Made by a program: the position numbers and the translations under genes
The notes under the pieces: model-generated
Seen by the model: only the letters and a program-made list of their open reading frames with translations
Databases searched by the model: none
Told to the model about the DNA's origin: nothing
Part shown: positions 1 to 11,334 of the stretch, one piece after another
Layout of the letters: every line of letters starts with the position of its first letter
Position numbering within the stretch: position 1 is the first letter of the stretch
Origin: Archivesica marissinica
Taxonomy: Eukaryota > Mollusca > Bivalvia > Venerida > Vesicomyidae
Direction of reading: 5' to 3'
NCBI GenBank assembly: GCA_014843695.1
Contig: CM026387.1
Location: 71,583,749-71,647,748 of the forward strand
DNA length: 64,000 nucleotides

Positions 1-1255
1 TTAAATTAACTGTTGACCCAAATAGTTTGTATTTTTTTTGGAAGGGTGGAGGGCCTTACATTGCTGGAGTGGCCTAATATTTGCAGTCACACCAACAATA
101 CGATGACTCTCCGGTAGTTATTGGAGGAAGACCTCCTAGCAGTTCTACAAGTATAGACAAGCAACCTGGTAGAACCACCGACCAACTGCAAGTTTGCTGG
201 ATAGCTTAATCACATGAAAGAATTTGACTAACCCCAAGTAGCATGTTTAGAAATAAAAAGTAATTGCTCCAGAACAATACATTCATTATTCACTATAGAT
301 ATATGCTCATAAAGTGACAAATGGTTGTTAGTCCATTACTTTAATCAGTCGTTCATTGAAGGCCACTGTTTTGCATAGATACATATAATAGGGAAATATG
401 TAACATCCCTTAAATTCATAGATAAACAATTGAGTGATACGAGTTGTAGTACATTGAACATGCATCAAACTCCAGCGTTCATTTTAATATCAAGATAAAT
501 AGATATAGATTTGCAAATGACCTCTTACACTTACAGTGTACAAAACAAACTTTATCATATTGTAATATATCCTATAGCTATTGATGGACATCTACATTAC
601 TTATACACACTCAAGTTAAGTCAGGTCAGGTCACAATGTTGTTCAGTCATTTCATAAATAATACGCACGTATGATTCCAATAGTAAAATAATAGTGAGCT
701 CTAAGTAAGCTTTACGCTAGTTCAGATGAAAGTGTCGATATGATATCTAAATTAAAATCTTCGTAAGAAAGTTGAATTGTTGGAGAATAGTAACGCCTCT
801 TAACTAGTATTCTCCCACAATTCAATGACACAAAGAAACATATAGCAAACTTTGAAATTAAAATGTATTGATGGTAGTCCAAATAACGACTTGCCGTTTG
901 CCAGACCTGGCAAATATCCATGTATGCAGTTTTCGTCGAGAACATGTTTTCACCTAGCTGTGGGAACACCAAGTCACGGGAGATCACCCGAGGTTTCACG
1001 CTCCAGTCACCGGCAATTACTTTCAACATACATTTTCGCTGATAATGAAAACTGTAAGCCTACCAGTTTCGACTAATTTCACTATTCACATTCATGTCCC
1101 CATCCATATAAATAATATGTTTTAAGGAAATTAGCAAACTCTTTTCAAAAATGACAAATACGTCATCTGCAACATGAAGATATTTACGAATATATAATGT
1201 CATCATTATTCCATGGTTAAGCGTTTTATTTGTTATTACACACATTATTACCGTA
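1..1255. other. No recognisable gene
   Basis: AT-rich sequence. Short open frames exist on both strands (for example 712-1029 minus, 852-1076 plus), but they overlap each other and resemble no family I know. I see no tRNA, repeat array or splice-supported exon. Confidence 0.5.
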
Positions 1256-1311
1256 TTAGCCTGTGTTCCGGTCTGTCGATTTTTCACTAATTTAATTCCG
1301 GCAAAATGACA
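1256..1311 (+). repeat. 56-bp dispersed direct repeat, copy 1
   Basis: This segment recurs with a few substitutions at 1939-1994, in the same orientation. The second copy lies next to the L1-like LINE remnant. It may be the edge of an older element; family unknown. Confidence 0.6.
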
Positions 1312-1345
1312 AAATATCATCAGGAACTCAATATGGCCAAATTAA

Positions 1346-1563
1346 TGGTCTCGGTCTTGCTTCAGGTGAGAAACGTCTGGAGGTCGAGCCCCGCTGGAGC
1401 CGTTACGATTGGCACCCTTAGGCAAGGCATTTAAATTCCACGTTGCCTCTTCTCTCTCCCTCATGGCGATGGATTCCATCAGGAATGAGGTCTCGATAGT
1501 GAATAATATAAGTTGTAATAACTTGTTTCGCAATCGAGCTAAAATAAATTTGTATAAACTAAT
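1346..1563 (+). mobile_element. SINE, family A (tRNA-like head, TTGTTTCGCAATCG tail)
   Basis: A short head with a tRNA B-box-like stretch (GGTCGAGCCCCGC near 1382) is followed by a body and a tail containing AACTTGTTTCGCAATCG then AAATAAATTTGTAT. The same unit occurs in reverse at 55301-55500, and a tail-only copy is at 36772-36850. The tail module resembles that of SINE family C at 47875, 54236 and 60929, although the heads differ. Non-coding, presumably moved by a LINE. The specific tRNA of origin cannot be read with confidence. Confidence 0.65.
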
Positions 1564-1638
1564 GGTATCGGTGTTAAAATATATTTATATGACTGACCAG
1601 CCACAATATATCAACGCCTGTTCCAAGACTAGGTCCTT

Positions 1639-1875
1639 ATGAAAAATATACATTTTCACAGAACTGTTGCCAACAGAATAAGAAATGTCTCACCCACAAT
1701 TATAAGCACCAAACATACAGGGTTCATGAAAGGTCGATATATTGGTGAAAATATATGTTTGCTTTTTGAAATAATCGAATATTATAACGATAACAAACTT
1801 CCTGGATTATTATTGTTCTCAGATTACAAGAAGGCGTTTGACAGCCTCAATCATGAATTTATATTTGCATTTTAA
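1639..1875 (+). pseudogene. L1-like LINE reverse transcriptase fragment
   Basis: The 78-residue frame contains GFMKGRYIGENICLLFEII and then LLLFSDYKKAFDSLNHEF. These match the fingers and motif A region of L1/Tx1-type reverse transcriptases; the catalytic Asp is in SDYKKAFD. The frame stops soon after, and no YADD/FADD motif C follows before 2085. It is a short 5'- and 3'-truncated relic. Together with 2085-2270 it represents one dead copy with the middle deleted. Clade assignment rests on the KGRYIGEN signature, recalled from family knowledge. Confidence 0.7.
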
Positions 1876-1938
1876 TTTTAGTGAAACATTCATTAAGTGG
1901 ATTTGACTTGTTTCCATTAATAGCGTTGTTATAAACAA

Positions 1939-1994
1939 TTAGTCTGGGTTCCAGTCTATCTATTTTTCACTAATTTACTTCTGGCAAAATGACA
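1939..1994 (+). repeat. 56-bp dispersed direct repeat, copy 2
   Basis: Counterpart of 1256-1311. It sits between the two L1-like coding remnants, where the motif B-C region of the reverse transcriptase should be, so it may mark a later insertion or the deletion junction. Confidence 0.6.
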
Positions 1995-2084
1995 GCCTGG
2001 GGAAACCAGGATTGAAATTAAATACATCAAAAGCCAAGGTAATTTACGTATATAATCAGAATTAAGAAATTCAAATATTCAGTT

Positions 2085-2270
2085 TTGTCAAGATTTGTCA
2101 ACTTTACATGGACCTCAAAGAATGCAAAAACACTTGGAATGTATTTTAATAATGATAAAGAATTAAATCTTACAATAAATTTGGAACCAACATTGCAAGA
2201 ATTTAAAAACTGCTTAAAGCAGTGGCAACATCGTAAGTTTACTTTGATGGGAGAAAGCGACAGTTATTAA
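2085..2270 (+). pseudogene. L1-like LINE ORF2 post-RT fragment
   Basis: The 61-residue frame reads FTWTSKNAKTLGMYFNNDKE, then a stretch ending LKQWQHRKFTLMGE. This is the thumb/connection pattern after motif C of L1-like ORF2 (a K-LG-F strand, then W-R-LT-GK). It lies about 210 bp downstream of the RT fragment in the same orientation and is almost certainly the same copy. No start codon or intact domain; not functional. Confidence 0.6.
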
Positions 2271-3155
2271 ACACCAAAACGTGTTTATCCATTTACTGTC
2301 TTACCTAATTCACAAGCACATCTAATAAAAGATACAGTCTACATCCGTTATGTCGAATTTCATCGGACTGAACAAAATGCTTCGACGTAACCGAAGTTTG
2401 ACTAACGAAATCGATATAAACGGAGCCAGTTATATGTACAATGATAGTGTCTGAAACAGGTCTTTGATCCGACTTTGAGATAACCGGAGAAATCGACATA
2501 ACCGACTTTGACATAACGGTTGTAGACTGTATAACGAAATTAATATTTTTATTTATGTGGGATGATAAACCAGAAACTACATTTATAAAAATTATGATAG
2601 TGGTGGTCAACAAACATAACATATCTTTTATGCCATAGAATAATGACCCCCATATGTGTGACTATATATTAGTGAGGGTGGTCACTTTTACATGCCATAG
2701 AATAATAAGTGAGTGAGTATTTGGTTTAACGGGGCATCAGCACAGTTCAGGCTATATCGCGCCCGTTAGGTATATTGTATACAAGAACAAGATATCTACA
2801 ATTAAAACTATTATGTAGATAACATACTGATATATATTAAACTTGTAATGACGAAAGGTCAATTGCAACAAAATTTGTCAAGCTGTAAAAATGATAATAA
2901 AACGTTAGTTGTAAAACTTACAATTTATGGAAAAGATGTGATTCTTTTAAAAATGCAATACTGTATTTAAAATCAACAGTGTCGCAACTGTATACTATTT
3001 TTGACGAATGAGTGCTAAATCTACACAGTGATTTAAGATGTGTTCAACATTTATAGAGGAATGACATCCGGGTGATCAACTGGTCGGACATGTTTTTGTA
3101 ACGTGGCAATTTTGGAAAATAAATTTGATAATTAAACTTAGCGAAGCGACCGAAA
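2271..3155. other. No gene; AT-rich spacer with one short repeat
   Basis: Nothing coding is supported. The only structure seen is the short repeat at 2633-2705. The end of this stretch may be the 5' untranslated leader of the LINE starting at 3156. Confidence 0.4.
2633..2705 (+). repeat. Short repeat 'CCATAGAATAATGACCCCC'
   Basis: A unit with CATAGAATAATGACC, TATGTGTGAC and GTGAGGGTGGTCACTTTT occurs here and again two to three times in tandem at 18330-18485. It holds GTGACC/GGTCAC-like inverted pieces. Family unknown. Confidence 0.55.
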
Positions 3156-3473
3156 ATGGACTCAACAATGCCTGTTGGTAATGATAGAACTTTTGCACCA
3201 TATACGGGTAAATATGCCCCATTATCCGATAACTACAAGCCAGTCCAGCGATCCAAACGACAATGCCATTCTACAGGATCAGCGGGTGGGGTATCACCTC
3301 ATAAACAAACGAGCTATTTTGAAATGAACATGGACATACTAAAACAGTTATCAACTGATGAAAAATTGAACATGTTGATGGAAGGAATGGTGAATGTAAA
3401 TTTGATGCAGTTTAGAGTTGACAATGTAGAGTCACAGGTGTACTATAAACGCTGCCGCGCACGATGTTGTTGA
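3156..3473 (+). pseudogene. LINE ORF1 N-terminal fragment
   Basis: The frame starts at an ATG in a good context (AAAATGG) and gives 105 residues with a basic N-terminus. It then contains a stretch rich in Leu/Met/Asn that resembles the pre-coiled-coil part of LINE ORF1. The frame breaks near 3470. Reading resumes in another frame to about 3595 with REANLIFSGIPE, the signature block of L1-type and related ORF1 nucleic-acid-binding proteins. Probably a dead ORF1 split by frameshifts. Confidence 0.6.
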
Positions 3474-3613
3474 CCAAAGATTGAAACTATTGGAGTATAA
3501 AAGTATCGATATTGAGGCCCGACAGAGGGAGGCAAATTTGATATTTTCTGGTATTCCGGAGCAACTGGGTGAACATTCCGCAGATGTAGTTAATTGACAT
3601 TCTGTTAAATAAA

Positions 3614-4441
3614 TTGAAACTGCAACCACAGAGTTTTAACATTACAAAAGCATATAGAGTAGGTAAAGTAATTACTCAACATGTTGACCAAAATCAACGC
3701 AATAGGGGTCCTAGACATATACGGCATCGTCAAATTCTTGTGTCCTTCAGTAACTCGGGCCAGGCTCATCACATCCTCGACAATGCTACTCTACTGAAAG
3801 GATCGTCTACCGGTATATCTAGGGACTACCCAAAGGAAATAGCAGATGCACGTCGATCTCTATGGTTTGAATATAAGGACTTGAGAGGTATGCATGGTGC
3901 TAGGAATGTACGTTTGGCATTCCCGGCTGCAATTATAGTTAATGGTCGTGTCACGAAGGACTTTTTTCCAGACTGGTACAATATACTGGCCAGACCCAGA
4001 ACTTCAAATGTGCAGCAACGTATTTTTGATTCGAAACTGAGAGAAATGCAAACAAATGATCCCAAATCTTATTGGAAATTTTTAAACAAACTAAAATCCA
4101 ATAAAAAAGGAAAATCCCCATCTATTGACGATTTTTATGAATACTTTAAAAACGCTAACGCCAAGTCCAACGAAACCGATAATTTCCAAACGGATCGAAC
4201 TGACTTATCAGATAGTAACGAAACATTGAACTCCGCGTTTACAATACTAGAAATTGATAATATGATAAATAAGTGCAAGAATGGCAAGGCTTCCAGTAAA
4301 TCTGACAATATATGTAACGAATATATTAAATCGACCAAATATGTTATGCTTCCAATCTACACAAAGCTGTTTAATCTTATTTTAGACAAGGCCTTATCCC
4401 TAGTACATGGTCTGAAGGTTATATTATCCCTATCTATATAG
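3614..4441 (+). pseudogene. LINE ORF1 C-terminus fused in frame to ORF2 linker
   Basis: 275 residues. The first ~120 are an ORF1 C-terminal domain (HRxG-like KAYRVGK, ILVSFSN, GISRDYPKEIADARR, FPAAIIVNGR, FFPDWY). From about residue 128 the protein becomes the ORF2 segment just before the reverse transcriptase (DPKSYWKFLNKLKSN, then IDNMINKCKNGKASSKSDNI). The whole endonuclease is missing, so a deletion joined ORF1 to ORF2 while keeping frame. The reading frame shifts again near 4440, before the RT core. See findings. Confidence 0.75.
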
Positions 4442-4455
4442 GTAAAGGAAATCCC

Positions 4456-5496
4456 ATGGCCCCAGAAAACTACAGACCAATTACTATTTTAAGCTGTCTT
4501 GGCAAATTGTTCACTTCTGTTTTGAATGACCGATTAACTAAATTTAGTGAAGAAAATAATATTATTCATGAAAATCAAGCAGATTTCAGAAAGGATCATT
4601 CTACTATTGACCATGTATTTACACTTAAATTTCTAATTGATCTTCTTCATGCACAGAAACGTATATTATACGTTAGTTACGTAGATTTTTCCCGTGCGTT
4701 TGATAACTTACCTAGAGCACAAGTATTTCAAAAATTAATTGCAAATGGTATAAATGGAAAGTTCTTACTACAAGTTATACGTAATATGTATGATAATATA
4801 AAGTCATGCATACAGTCGAATAGCCAACATTCAGCAATGTTTGCATGCGAGTGTGGTGTCAGACAATGCGAAAATCTGTCCCCATTATTATTTTCTCTGT
4901 TTCTTAATGATTTACTAGACTTCCTAGTATATAAAGGTAATAACGGTATTAGTTTAGAGTATGCCAATGATGATGTAATTCGGTTACTAAGTATTGTTGT
5001 TCTTCTATTTGCTGACGACACTGTGTTGATTGGTACAACCCCAGATGAATTCCAAAAATGTCTAGATGATTTCAATATATATTGTCAAAAATGGAAACTT
5101 AAAATGAATTTAGAAAAAACAAAGGTAATGGTGTTTGGTTCAAATAAACGCGGTGTCCGTAATATGTCATTCAGCCTAGCAGGAAATAATGTTGAAATTA
5201 TAGATAACTATAAATACCTGGGTGTTGTATTCAGCCCCACTGGCAAATTTAACAAAGCTAGGGCCCATTTGATATCCCAAGCTAGAAAAGCAATGCATCT
5301 ATTATATAAGCGTATTTACAACCTCAACTTGCCAATTGATTTACAGCTTAAGTTGTTTGACCATACAATAATACCTATCCTTACATATTCGTGCGAAATT
5401 TGGGGAATAGAAAACATAAATGATTGCGAAAAAATTCATACACTTGCTTTTACCAATTCTCAAGTTTCGTACTGCAAACCACAAGTTCCCTATTGA
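4456..5496 (+). pseudogene. LINE reverse transcriptase
   Basis: 346 residues with the RT core: ENYRPITILSCLGKLF (RT motif 2), FRKDHSTIDHVF, motif A SYVDFSRAFDNL with its Asp, the degraded motif B block GVRQCENLSPLLFSLFLNDL (usually a Gly-Glu/Asp), and motif C LLFADDTVLI with both catalytic Asp. The thumb follows (YKYLGVVFSPTGKF), then ILTYSCEIWG near residue 310. The C-terminus is cut by a frameshift before the terminal module at 5540. RT residues are intact but the element lacks an endonuclease, so autonomous movement is unlikely. Confidence 0.85.
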
Positions 5497-5539
5497 AACA
5501 GGACGCTGGACAAATGTGCCTTAAAACGAACATAAGTGT

Positions 5540-5737
5540 ATGAATGATTTGGGCGATGAATTTCATAACTTGTTTGATTGTAAACGCTTTATTGAAAAAA
5601 GATTTCATCTCATACCAAAATATTACTATAAGTACCCAAATGTTATCAAATATAACCAACTGATGAATAGTCAAAACGTTGCACTATTAAGACACCTAAG
5701 TATTTTTTTAACTTACGTAATGAAATCCTATAGCTGA
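5540..5737 (+). pseudogene. LINE ORF2 C-terminal module
   Basis: 65 residues with NDLGDEFHNLFDC, then YYYKYPNVIKYNQLMNSQN and an LRHLSIFL ending. The same module, better preserved upstream with a Cys pair, closes the LINE at 21984-22217. It is likely the Cys/His terminal domain typical of these ORF2 proteins. It is out of frame with the RT at 4456-5496. Confidence 0.7.
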
Positions 5738-6343
5738 ACACCAAACATTATCCGGAACATACACAACCAATTTAATAGTACATACACACACACGGACTAC
5801 ATATTTACTACTGATTCAGTTATCAATGACATTCCGCTGTGGCGATACACACTTTTGTGAATGAAAAACGTGTTGTGTACGTAAAAATATCAGGATATCA
5901 ATATAACTGTGAATCTCGATTATACTGTTTACCTGTTAAACTGCTTTGTTATCATGACCGCATAGTGACAACTAATATTTATTTTAACCATATCTTGAGT
6001 GATAATACCAATTTCGTTCTGTATCATATTGGAATTTCGTTGTTCACCAATTTAGAATTAACATGCTGTTTTGAAATTGAATACATTATTTTCTCTGTCC
6101 CCGTTGTGTTACCCGCATACATATATTTGCATATTTATTATGTCTGTTGTTACAATGTAACCATGGCAAATAAAAGGTTGTTGTAAAAGGTTGTTGTTGT
6201 TGGTATACACCATGGTGGATCCTCTCTTTTCAATAAAAATAGGTGTGTGAAACGGGTATGTCCACGATTCAGCCGTGACATTAATGATTCCTGTCTACGG
6301 TTGGAGTGATAAACAAAAGATGATTTACCAATGTTTGGCTTAA
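5738..6343. other. LINE 3' untranslated region and spacer
   Basis: Downstream of the LINE C-terminal module. It contains AAATAAA at about 6169 followed by a short GGTTGTTGT-rich stretch, plausibly the LINE 3' end. A 115-residue open frame at 5839-6186 has no recognisable features and is probably untranslated sequence. Confidence 0.4.
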
Positions 6344-6532
6344 TTAATTATTGTAGTTTATTGAATTGTATGTTAATACAAGTGTTTTGCCATTTTGAAG
6401 TAATATAAGAATCGATTGCCTAGCATCAGTGTCTGGTACATGTATTTTAGAATTTATACAGTCTAGTTTAAGTGCATCTTTTGCACTTTGATCTGTCATT
6501 TTATTGCCACCAATACCAATATGACTTGGCAT
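6344..6532 (-). pseudogene. LINE RNase H remnant
   Basis: The frame begins MPSHIGIGGNKMTDQSAKDAL, the WVPSHxGIxGNExADxxAK signature of the RNase H C-terminal strand-helix in retrotransposons, with a retained Asp. The earlier catalytic segments are not in frame. The sequence just upstream on the minus strand (6540-7000) has stops but plausibly holds them. Domain identity is confident; function is lost. Confidence 0.75.
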
Positions 6533-7076
6533 CCAGCAATATATAACATGTTTAGTCGATGTAATATATGTGTGTTTAATAAGTAATTTGTGAACAAGGG
6601 TTTTTTAACGTTCATGTTGTCTACTGATTGTAGTACAGATAACTCAATCTGAAAGGATCATAAATTTTCACGTGATGCATCAGCACAATTCAACGCTAAA
6701 TCAATAGCCACTACTTCTACTGAAAATATAGACGCATGATCAGGTAGTCGTAATTTATAATTATGTAATTTACTAACAGCAGCAGAGCCAACGTTGTTGC
6801 CGGCTTTAGATCAATATGTGTATATTGGTGTATAATCTGAAAACATGGTTCTGATTTCATTTAATTTTGATTTAAACATTAGTGGGTTAGTATATGATTT
6901 CAGGCCTCATAGGTAGTTTTATTGTCTAGATCAAACACGATTTTGTACGCTGGATTTCTTGGGTTTGATTTAAGCTTAATGGCATATTTTAGAGATAATT
7001 TTTACACGTCTGAGGTAAAGAGATGGTTCATTTGCTTCTACATATAAACTAGCTATTGGTGATGTTCTGAGAAGAA

Positions 7077-7895
7077 TTATAGTCTCAGGAACAACAGGAA
7101 TGGGACTCCATCAAGAGTTAATATAGGGTCATTATGTAATGTTCTTGGCTGACAAAAGTGAATACAATTGGTTTTGGCCTTCGAAAATCGAAAACAGTTA
7201 TTTAAAGCCCATATCTGGACTTTATTTAAACAAAGTTGAAGACTTTGATCGATAACATATAACAAAATCATCTACATATAAAGAACACTCAGTATCTTTG
7301 CCAAGGCATTTCACAATGTTATTTATTTTAATATTAAAAAGTGTAACAGATAAAATACTGCCTTGCGGGACACCCATTTCTTGTTCGTGATTGCTAGAGA
7401 GGGTAGAACCCACTCTAATTTTAAATTGTCTATCCATGAGAAAGTCAGATTTAAATTGTGGCATGTGTTCTGTATGGCCTAACTAGTGTAAGTCTTTCAT
7501 AATACCATGTTTCCATGTTGTATCGTAAGCTTTTTCATGATCGAAAAATATAGAAACTACGTGTTGTTACGTGATAAAAGCATCACGGATGAACACTTCC
7601 AATCGTATTAAATGGTACTTCGTTCATTCCGAAATCCACTTTGGAATTCGGATATTAAATTGTTGGACTCCAGCTACCAAACTAGTATGGCGTTAATCAT
7701 GCGTTCCATAGTTTTACAAACGCAGCTCGTTAATGCGATAGGGCGAGAATTGTTTGGATTAGTGTTATCTTTTCCTGGTTTTGGTATTGGGATTACAGTG
7801 GTTTCTTTCCAGGAATCGGGTAATATTCCGGATTTCCATATTTTATTAAAAACATCTAAAAGTGCAATTAGTGAATACTTGGGCAAATGTTTCAA
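7077..7895 (-). pseudogene. LINE reverse transcriptase (Jockey/I-like)
   Basis: Three frames together cover the RT. 7895-7674 gives KIWKSGILPDSWKETTVIPIPKPG then RPIALTSCVCKTMERMI (fingers). 7464-7222 gives the motif B GVPQGSILSVTLF and motif C SLYVDDFVICY. 7271-7077 gives the thumb (LNKVQIWALNNCFRFSKAKT). Motif A lies in the broken region 7500-7670. The YVDDF form of motif C and the IKINN sequence are typical of this invertebrate Jockey-like group. At least two frameshifts; inactive. Confidence 0.8.
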
Positions 7896-8023
7896 ATATT
7901 GATAGTGTATTTCATCAGGACCATCAGCGGTATAGTGTGATTTATTTATTGCATCAGTGAGTTCATCGATAGAAAATATCTGATTGTAATTTTCTGAGTT
8001 ATTAGTCGAAACTTATTGTTCTA

Positions 8024-8765
8024 GTTTAAACATAATTTATTGCCAAATATATACAGCAAAAGGTTTGGGCCACAAGTGCTATACACATTATAAAACGGCC
8101 CTCCCCAATACAATTCATTTACAGAAATAGATTATGGCTACACAAGTACAATTAAGAAAAAGATATGTTATTTTAAAGAAAAATGCCAGCAGAAGTATTT
8201 ACGTGAATATGCTCGTGTGATGCTCGCCCCCGTCCGCGACCTCGAAACCCCCCACGCATAATAAGAAATAGAAATACTATTATACGCTGATTTGAAAACC
8301 TCGCAGTATCATGTATAAACTTTTGAACTGAATTAAAAATACTTAGGTTATGTTCATCTGAGAGTTCTTCTTTACCTTTAAGTAGAGTTCTTACACTAAG
8401 TGGATGATATTGACGTGTATATCTGAATAGTGCTATCCTTTGATTTAAAAATAGAGGGCATTTGAAAAATAATGTTCGGCATCTTCGACGCCACGTTCAC
8501 ACTCACAAATCGGGTCATCTTTTAAGTGATTATTACATAAGTCCGCATTCAAATTACTGCAGCCATTTCTTATGCGTGTTTGGAGAAAGAGTAGAGATCT
8601 TGAACCTGTGTAGTAATATGAAGGTACTTCATTTTGCTTAAATAATGCACATTTCAGTAGATACTTAAAACTAGATAAAGTAGGTGATGTTCGGATATTC
8701 TCTGTTAATGTATTCCATAAATCAACACTTGATGGTACAAAGGAATTCGAGAAGAGAGCTGTTTG
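8024..8765 (-). mobile_element. 5'-truncated CR1/Jockey-like LINE with 14-bp target duplication
   Basis: This insert is flanked by AACTTATTGTTCTA at 8010-8023 and 8766-8779, a perfect target site duplication. On the minus strand it encodes the last ~200 residues of an ORF2 (VDLWN, Cys/His terminal module, DAEHY) and a 3' untranslated region. The same module and 3' end are found in the LINE at 29401-32490, and the 3' end again at 24870-25030. It interrupts the RNase H LINE and is therefore younger than it. Confidence 0.85.
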
Positions 8766-9037
8766 AACTTATTGTTCTATTTTCCTCTCTGGTTCTAACC
8801 TTTTGAAATCGTTTATCATAATTTGTGGAAGAATAATTTTTGGAGAATGAATCTGCTAAAGTGTCTACAATATCTTCCCCTGGGGTGATGTTTTTATTTG
8901 ATATATTTAAATGTCCTAAAGAGTTGAATATCGAGATTTTCCACTAATTTTCCTCACCATAGCCCAAACCTTTTTAATTGAAGTCCTATAGTTAAGTTTA
9001 GACACATAACTTTTCCAGGAATCCCTTTTAGAGAGTC

Positions 9038-9760
9038 TCAATGTTCTGTGAGCTTTCGCACGAAATATTTTAACGAGTTTAAGTGTTCTTTTGTTGGTCT
9101 AACATTAAATCTTTTAAGACGTTTTCTAATGACAGTTTTACAGTCATCATTAAACCAAAGGTCATCTCCTACTTTCCATTCAAAATCCAGAAAGATATAT
9201 GGATGGCATATAGTTAAATCAAGTGATGAATAATTTCTGGTTGCAGGATGCAGATAAGTATACGTTTTGTCATTCAAAATACAAAGATCGTGTCTATCTA
9301 TAAAATGTTCAATAAGTTCACCTCTTGGGTTTATATCTTTACACCCCCATATATTATGGTGTCCATTAAGATCACCTAAAATTATGAAAGGTTTTGGAAG
9401 CTATTGAACTAAATTATCTAATTCAGCTATTGATGGTTTACTGCTTGGTGGAATATAAAGTGAACAGATGGTGATAACATTGTGTAGTGTGGCCGAAATA
9501 GCAACAGCTTGTAGGTTAATATTTAGTTTGATAGACCGATGACGGGTTTTATTACTGACAATGATGGATGAATCACCACATGCTCGTTCTGCATCTGGAA
9601 CGGTATAGGTATACATATAATAATTTTTCAAGGAAATGTTGTTAGTTGCTTTTAAAAAGAAGTACAGAAGTTCCTTGATTCAATAACAGAAGAATTTCAT
9701 TACAATTGGGTCTTAAACCATGACAATTCCACTGAATAATATCTGGTTTATTATCCATTT
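9038..9760 (-). pseudogene. LINE apurinic-type endonuclease domain
   Basis: Starting near 9755 on the minus strand the reading IIQWNCHGLRPNCNE is the N-terminal strand of AP-like LINE endonucleases (Asn ligand). The frame at 9631-9401 carries the middle of the domain (ITICSLYIPPS). Just beyond it lies ILGDLNGHHNIWG, the catalytic GDxNxH motif, around 9395-9345. The frame at 9277-9038 carries the end (SSLDLTICHP, then the post-EN linker). Frameshifts separate the parts. It would nick target DNA during target-primed reverse transcription if intact. Confidence 0.8.
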
Positions 9761-10608
9761 GATTTATTTAAAAATTATGGAACAAAGTACACAAATGAAT
9801 ATAGAAACATGTTTATTAATGTTGCATGAGATCTTGAGGATCCAGCCTCGAAATCTTCTTACTATCTTTATGGAGCGATGGGGTATCATCCTCATCCTCC
9901 ATGTCGCTCAGGGTGTTATACAGATTTAGACTGATATTATGCCCCCATATATTCCACGTAATCATCACGAAATATTAATATATATTGAAACCATACTTGG
10001 TGTATAATGTAATTTTAATAGGAATATTTGTTTTGGATACATGCATATATTTCATTTTTCAAGTTGCAGAATTTACATTTAAATTGTTCAGAAGATTAGG
10101 TTATCAACTTCTGCATTTCTAAGCACATTGTCAAAACTGTGAAAATGTATTTATCCAATGTGTGGCTTTAGCTAATTGGTAAGTGTTTTTGTTCCCCCTA
10201 AAACATGTGAAATTGTTTGTGCTAACAGATTAAGTAAATCCCATATTAAGTGACAACTGCCAGAAACTTGTTTATAAAACAAAGTATATAACTGATTACT
10301 TAATTTCCTATGTTTGTACAATTAGTCACTTAGGCTATGTTTGAAGATTATAAAGGCTTTTTGTACTTGTATATAAAGAAGGTGCTCACTATTTGAAAAA
10401 AGTTAAATATTTGTTACTGTTATAAAAAGTTCCCCGGTATAATAATGAGCAAGGGATCATCATCACCCTTCCTCCGCCTATCAGTTTTTATTTAAATTTA
10501 TTTTATTTCTTGGTGTTCACCAGTGCAGGTTTAGAATTACCCGAATTTGTATTAGTGGGTTTAGTATTACCCGATGATGTTGATGTTTTTACAGACTGTG
10601 ATGACGAT
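9761..10608. other. AT-rich spacer inside the Jockey-like LINE
   Basis: Lies between the gag remnant and the endonuclease. No coding signal on either strand; it may be an unrelated insertion of about 0.5 kb between 9950 and 10440, but I found no duplicated flanks. Confidence 0.4.
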
Positions 10609-11080
10609 TTATGAAGAGTAATATATTTGTTTTACAGGTGGTGCTTTTGGAATAGTAGACTGAGGTGTTTGCAAACCAGGAGAATTTGAGTTCTCATGAT
10701 CTGAATCAGAGGTTTGCATAGACGCATCAATGCACTGGGTTGATTTATTTGCGTGTGATTTTGTGATAGAGTAATATGTTGCTGCTGGTATATTGTATCT
10801 GGAATTTGAATTTGACCTGGTGAACTTCACGCTCTATCTTCCAGGTCTTGCAGTTGCGAGACTTGGCTGAATGTGGCTCACTGCAATTCACACATGATAT
10901 TGGATGTCGACACGTGTCGTTGTTGTGAGAGTGACCATTGCCAGCACACATGTGACACACCTTTTCAGTTTTACATTTGGTCTCGTTGTGTCCACATTTA
11001 AAACAGTTTTAGCATTGAAGTGGATTTGGGACATAAATGTCTACTTTGATAAGTAAATAGCCAATTTATAGTGTACGTGG
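10609..11080 (-). pseudogene. LINE gag with CCHC zinc knuckles
   Basis: Reading from about 11040: YVPNPLQC, then a Cys-x2-Cys...His...Cys run (FKCGHNETKC, CHMCAGNGHS...C, CVNCSEPHSAKSRNC), which gives three retroviral-type zinc knuckles within 55 residues. A Ser/Thr/Gln-rich tail follows in the frame 10830-10609. This is the C-terminal part of a Jockey-type ORF1, the nucleic-acid-binding protein of the RNP. A stop interrupts the frame near 11010. The N-terminal gag domain is absent here but is represented at 17282-17680. Confidence 0.8.
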
Positions 11081-11334
11081 TAATATAGGAGTGCAAAATG
11101 ATTGTGAGAATGATTGTGTTTGTTTTTATTTCTCTCTTGTCTCTTTTAATTTTAATGCGTCTAGCTGCAGTGACATGTTGTTCTCGAACTGATCACTTGC
11201 GCATGCGTGAAACATGGTGGTTGAAAATTTCAAACAGTACAGAAAAAAAAATACATTTTCGTGTTAATTACAAGTAAATGATAGAATTTTACTCTATTTG
11301 TGACACAGTGCATATATAATTCATTTGTGACATT

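Larger units (their letters stand above)
3156..5760 (+). mobile_element. Non-LTR retrotransposon (LINE), internally deleted
   Basis: In order: an ORF1 N-terminal part (3156-3473, frame broken to about 3613), an ORF1 C-terminus running directly into the ORF2 linker (3614-4441), reverse transcriptase (4456-5496) and the distal C-terminal module (5540-5737). The apurinic-type endonuclease expected at the start of ORF2 is absent. The RT and C-terminal features resemble the LINEs at 11335 and 19594, so they are the same broad group. No target duplication was identified. Confidence 0.85.
6344..11090 (-). mobile_element. Jockey/I-like LINE with RNase H, decayed and interrupted
   Basis: Reading on the minus strand: gag with three CCHC knuckles (11080-10609), a spacer, endonuclease (9760-9038), reverse transcriptase pieces (7895-7077) and an RNase H remnant (6532-6344). 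This gag-EN-RT-RNH order is that of I/Jockey-group LINEs. Many frameshifts and stops are present. A later LINE fragment (8024-8765) interrupts it between EN and RT. A separate 5' gag fragment of what looks like the same family lies at 17282-18330. Confidence 0.85.

Noticed and set aside
5839..6186. 115-residue Tyr/Ile-rich frame as a membrane protein
   Set aside because: Located in the LINE 3' region, AT-driven composition, no start context or conservation signal.
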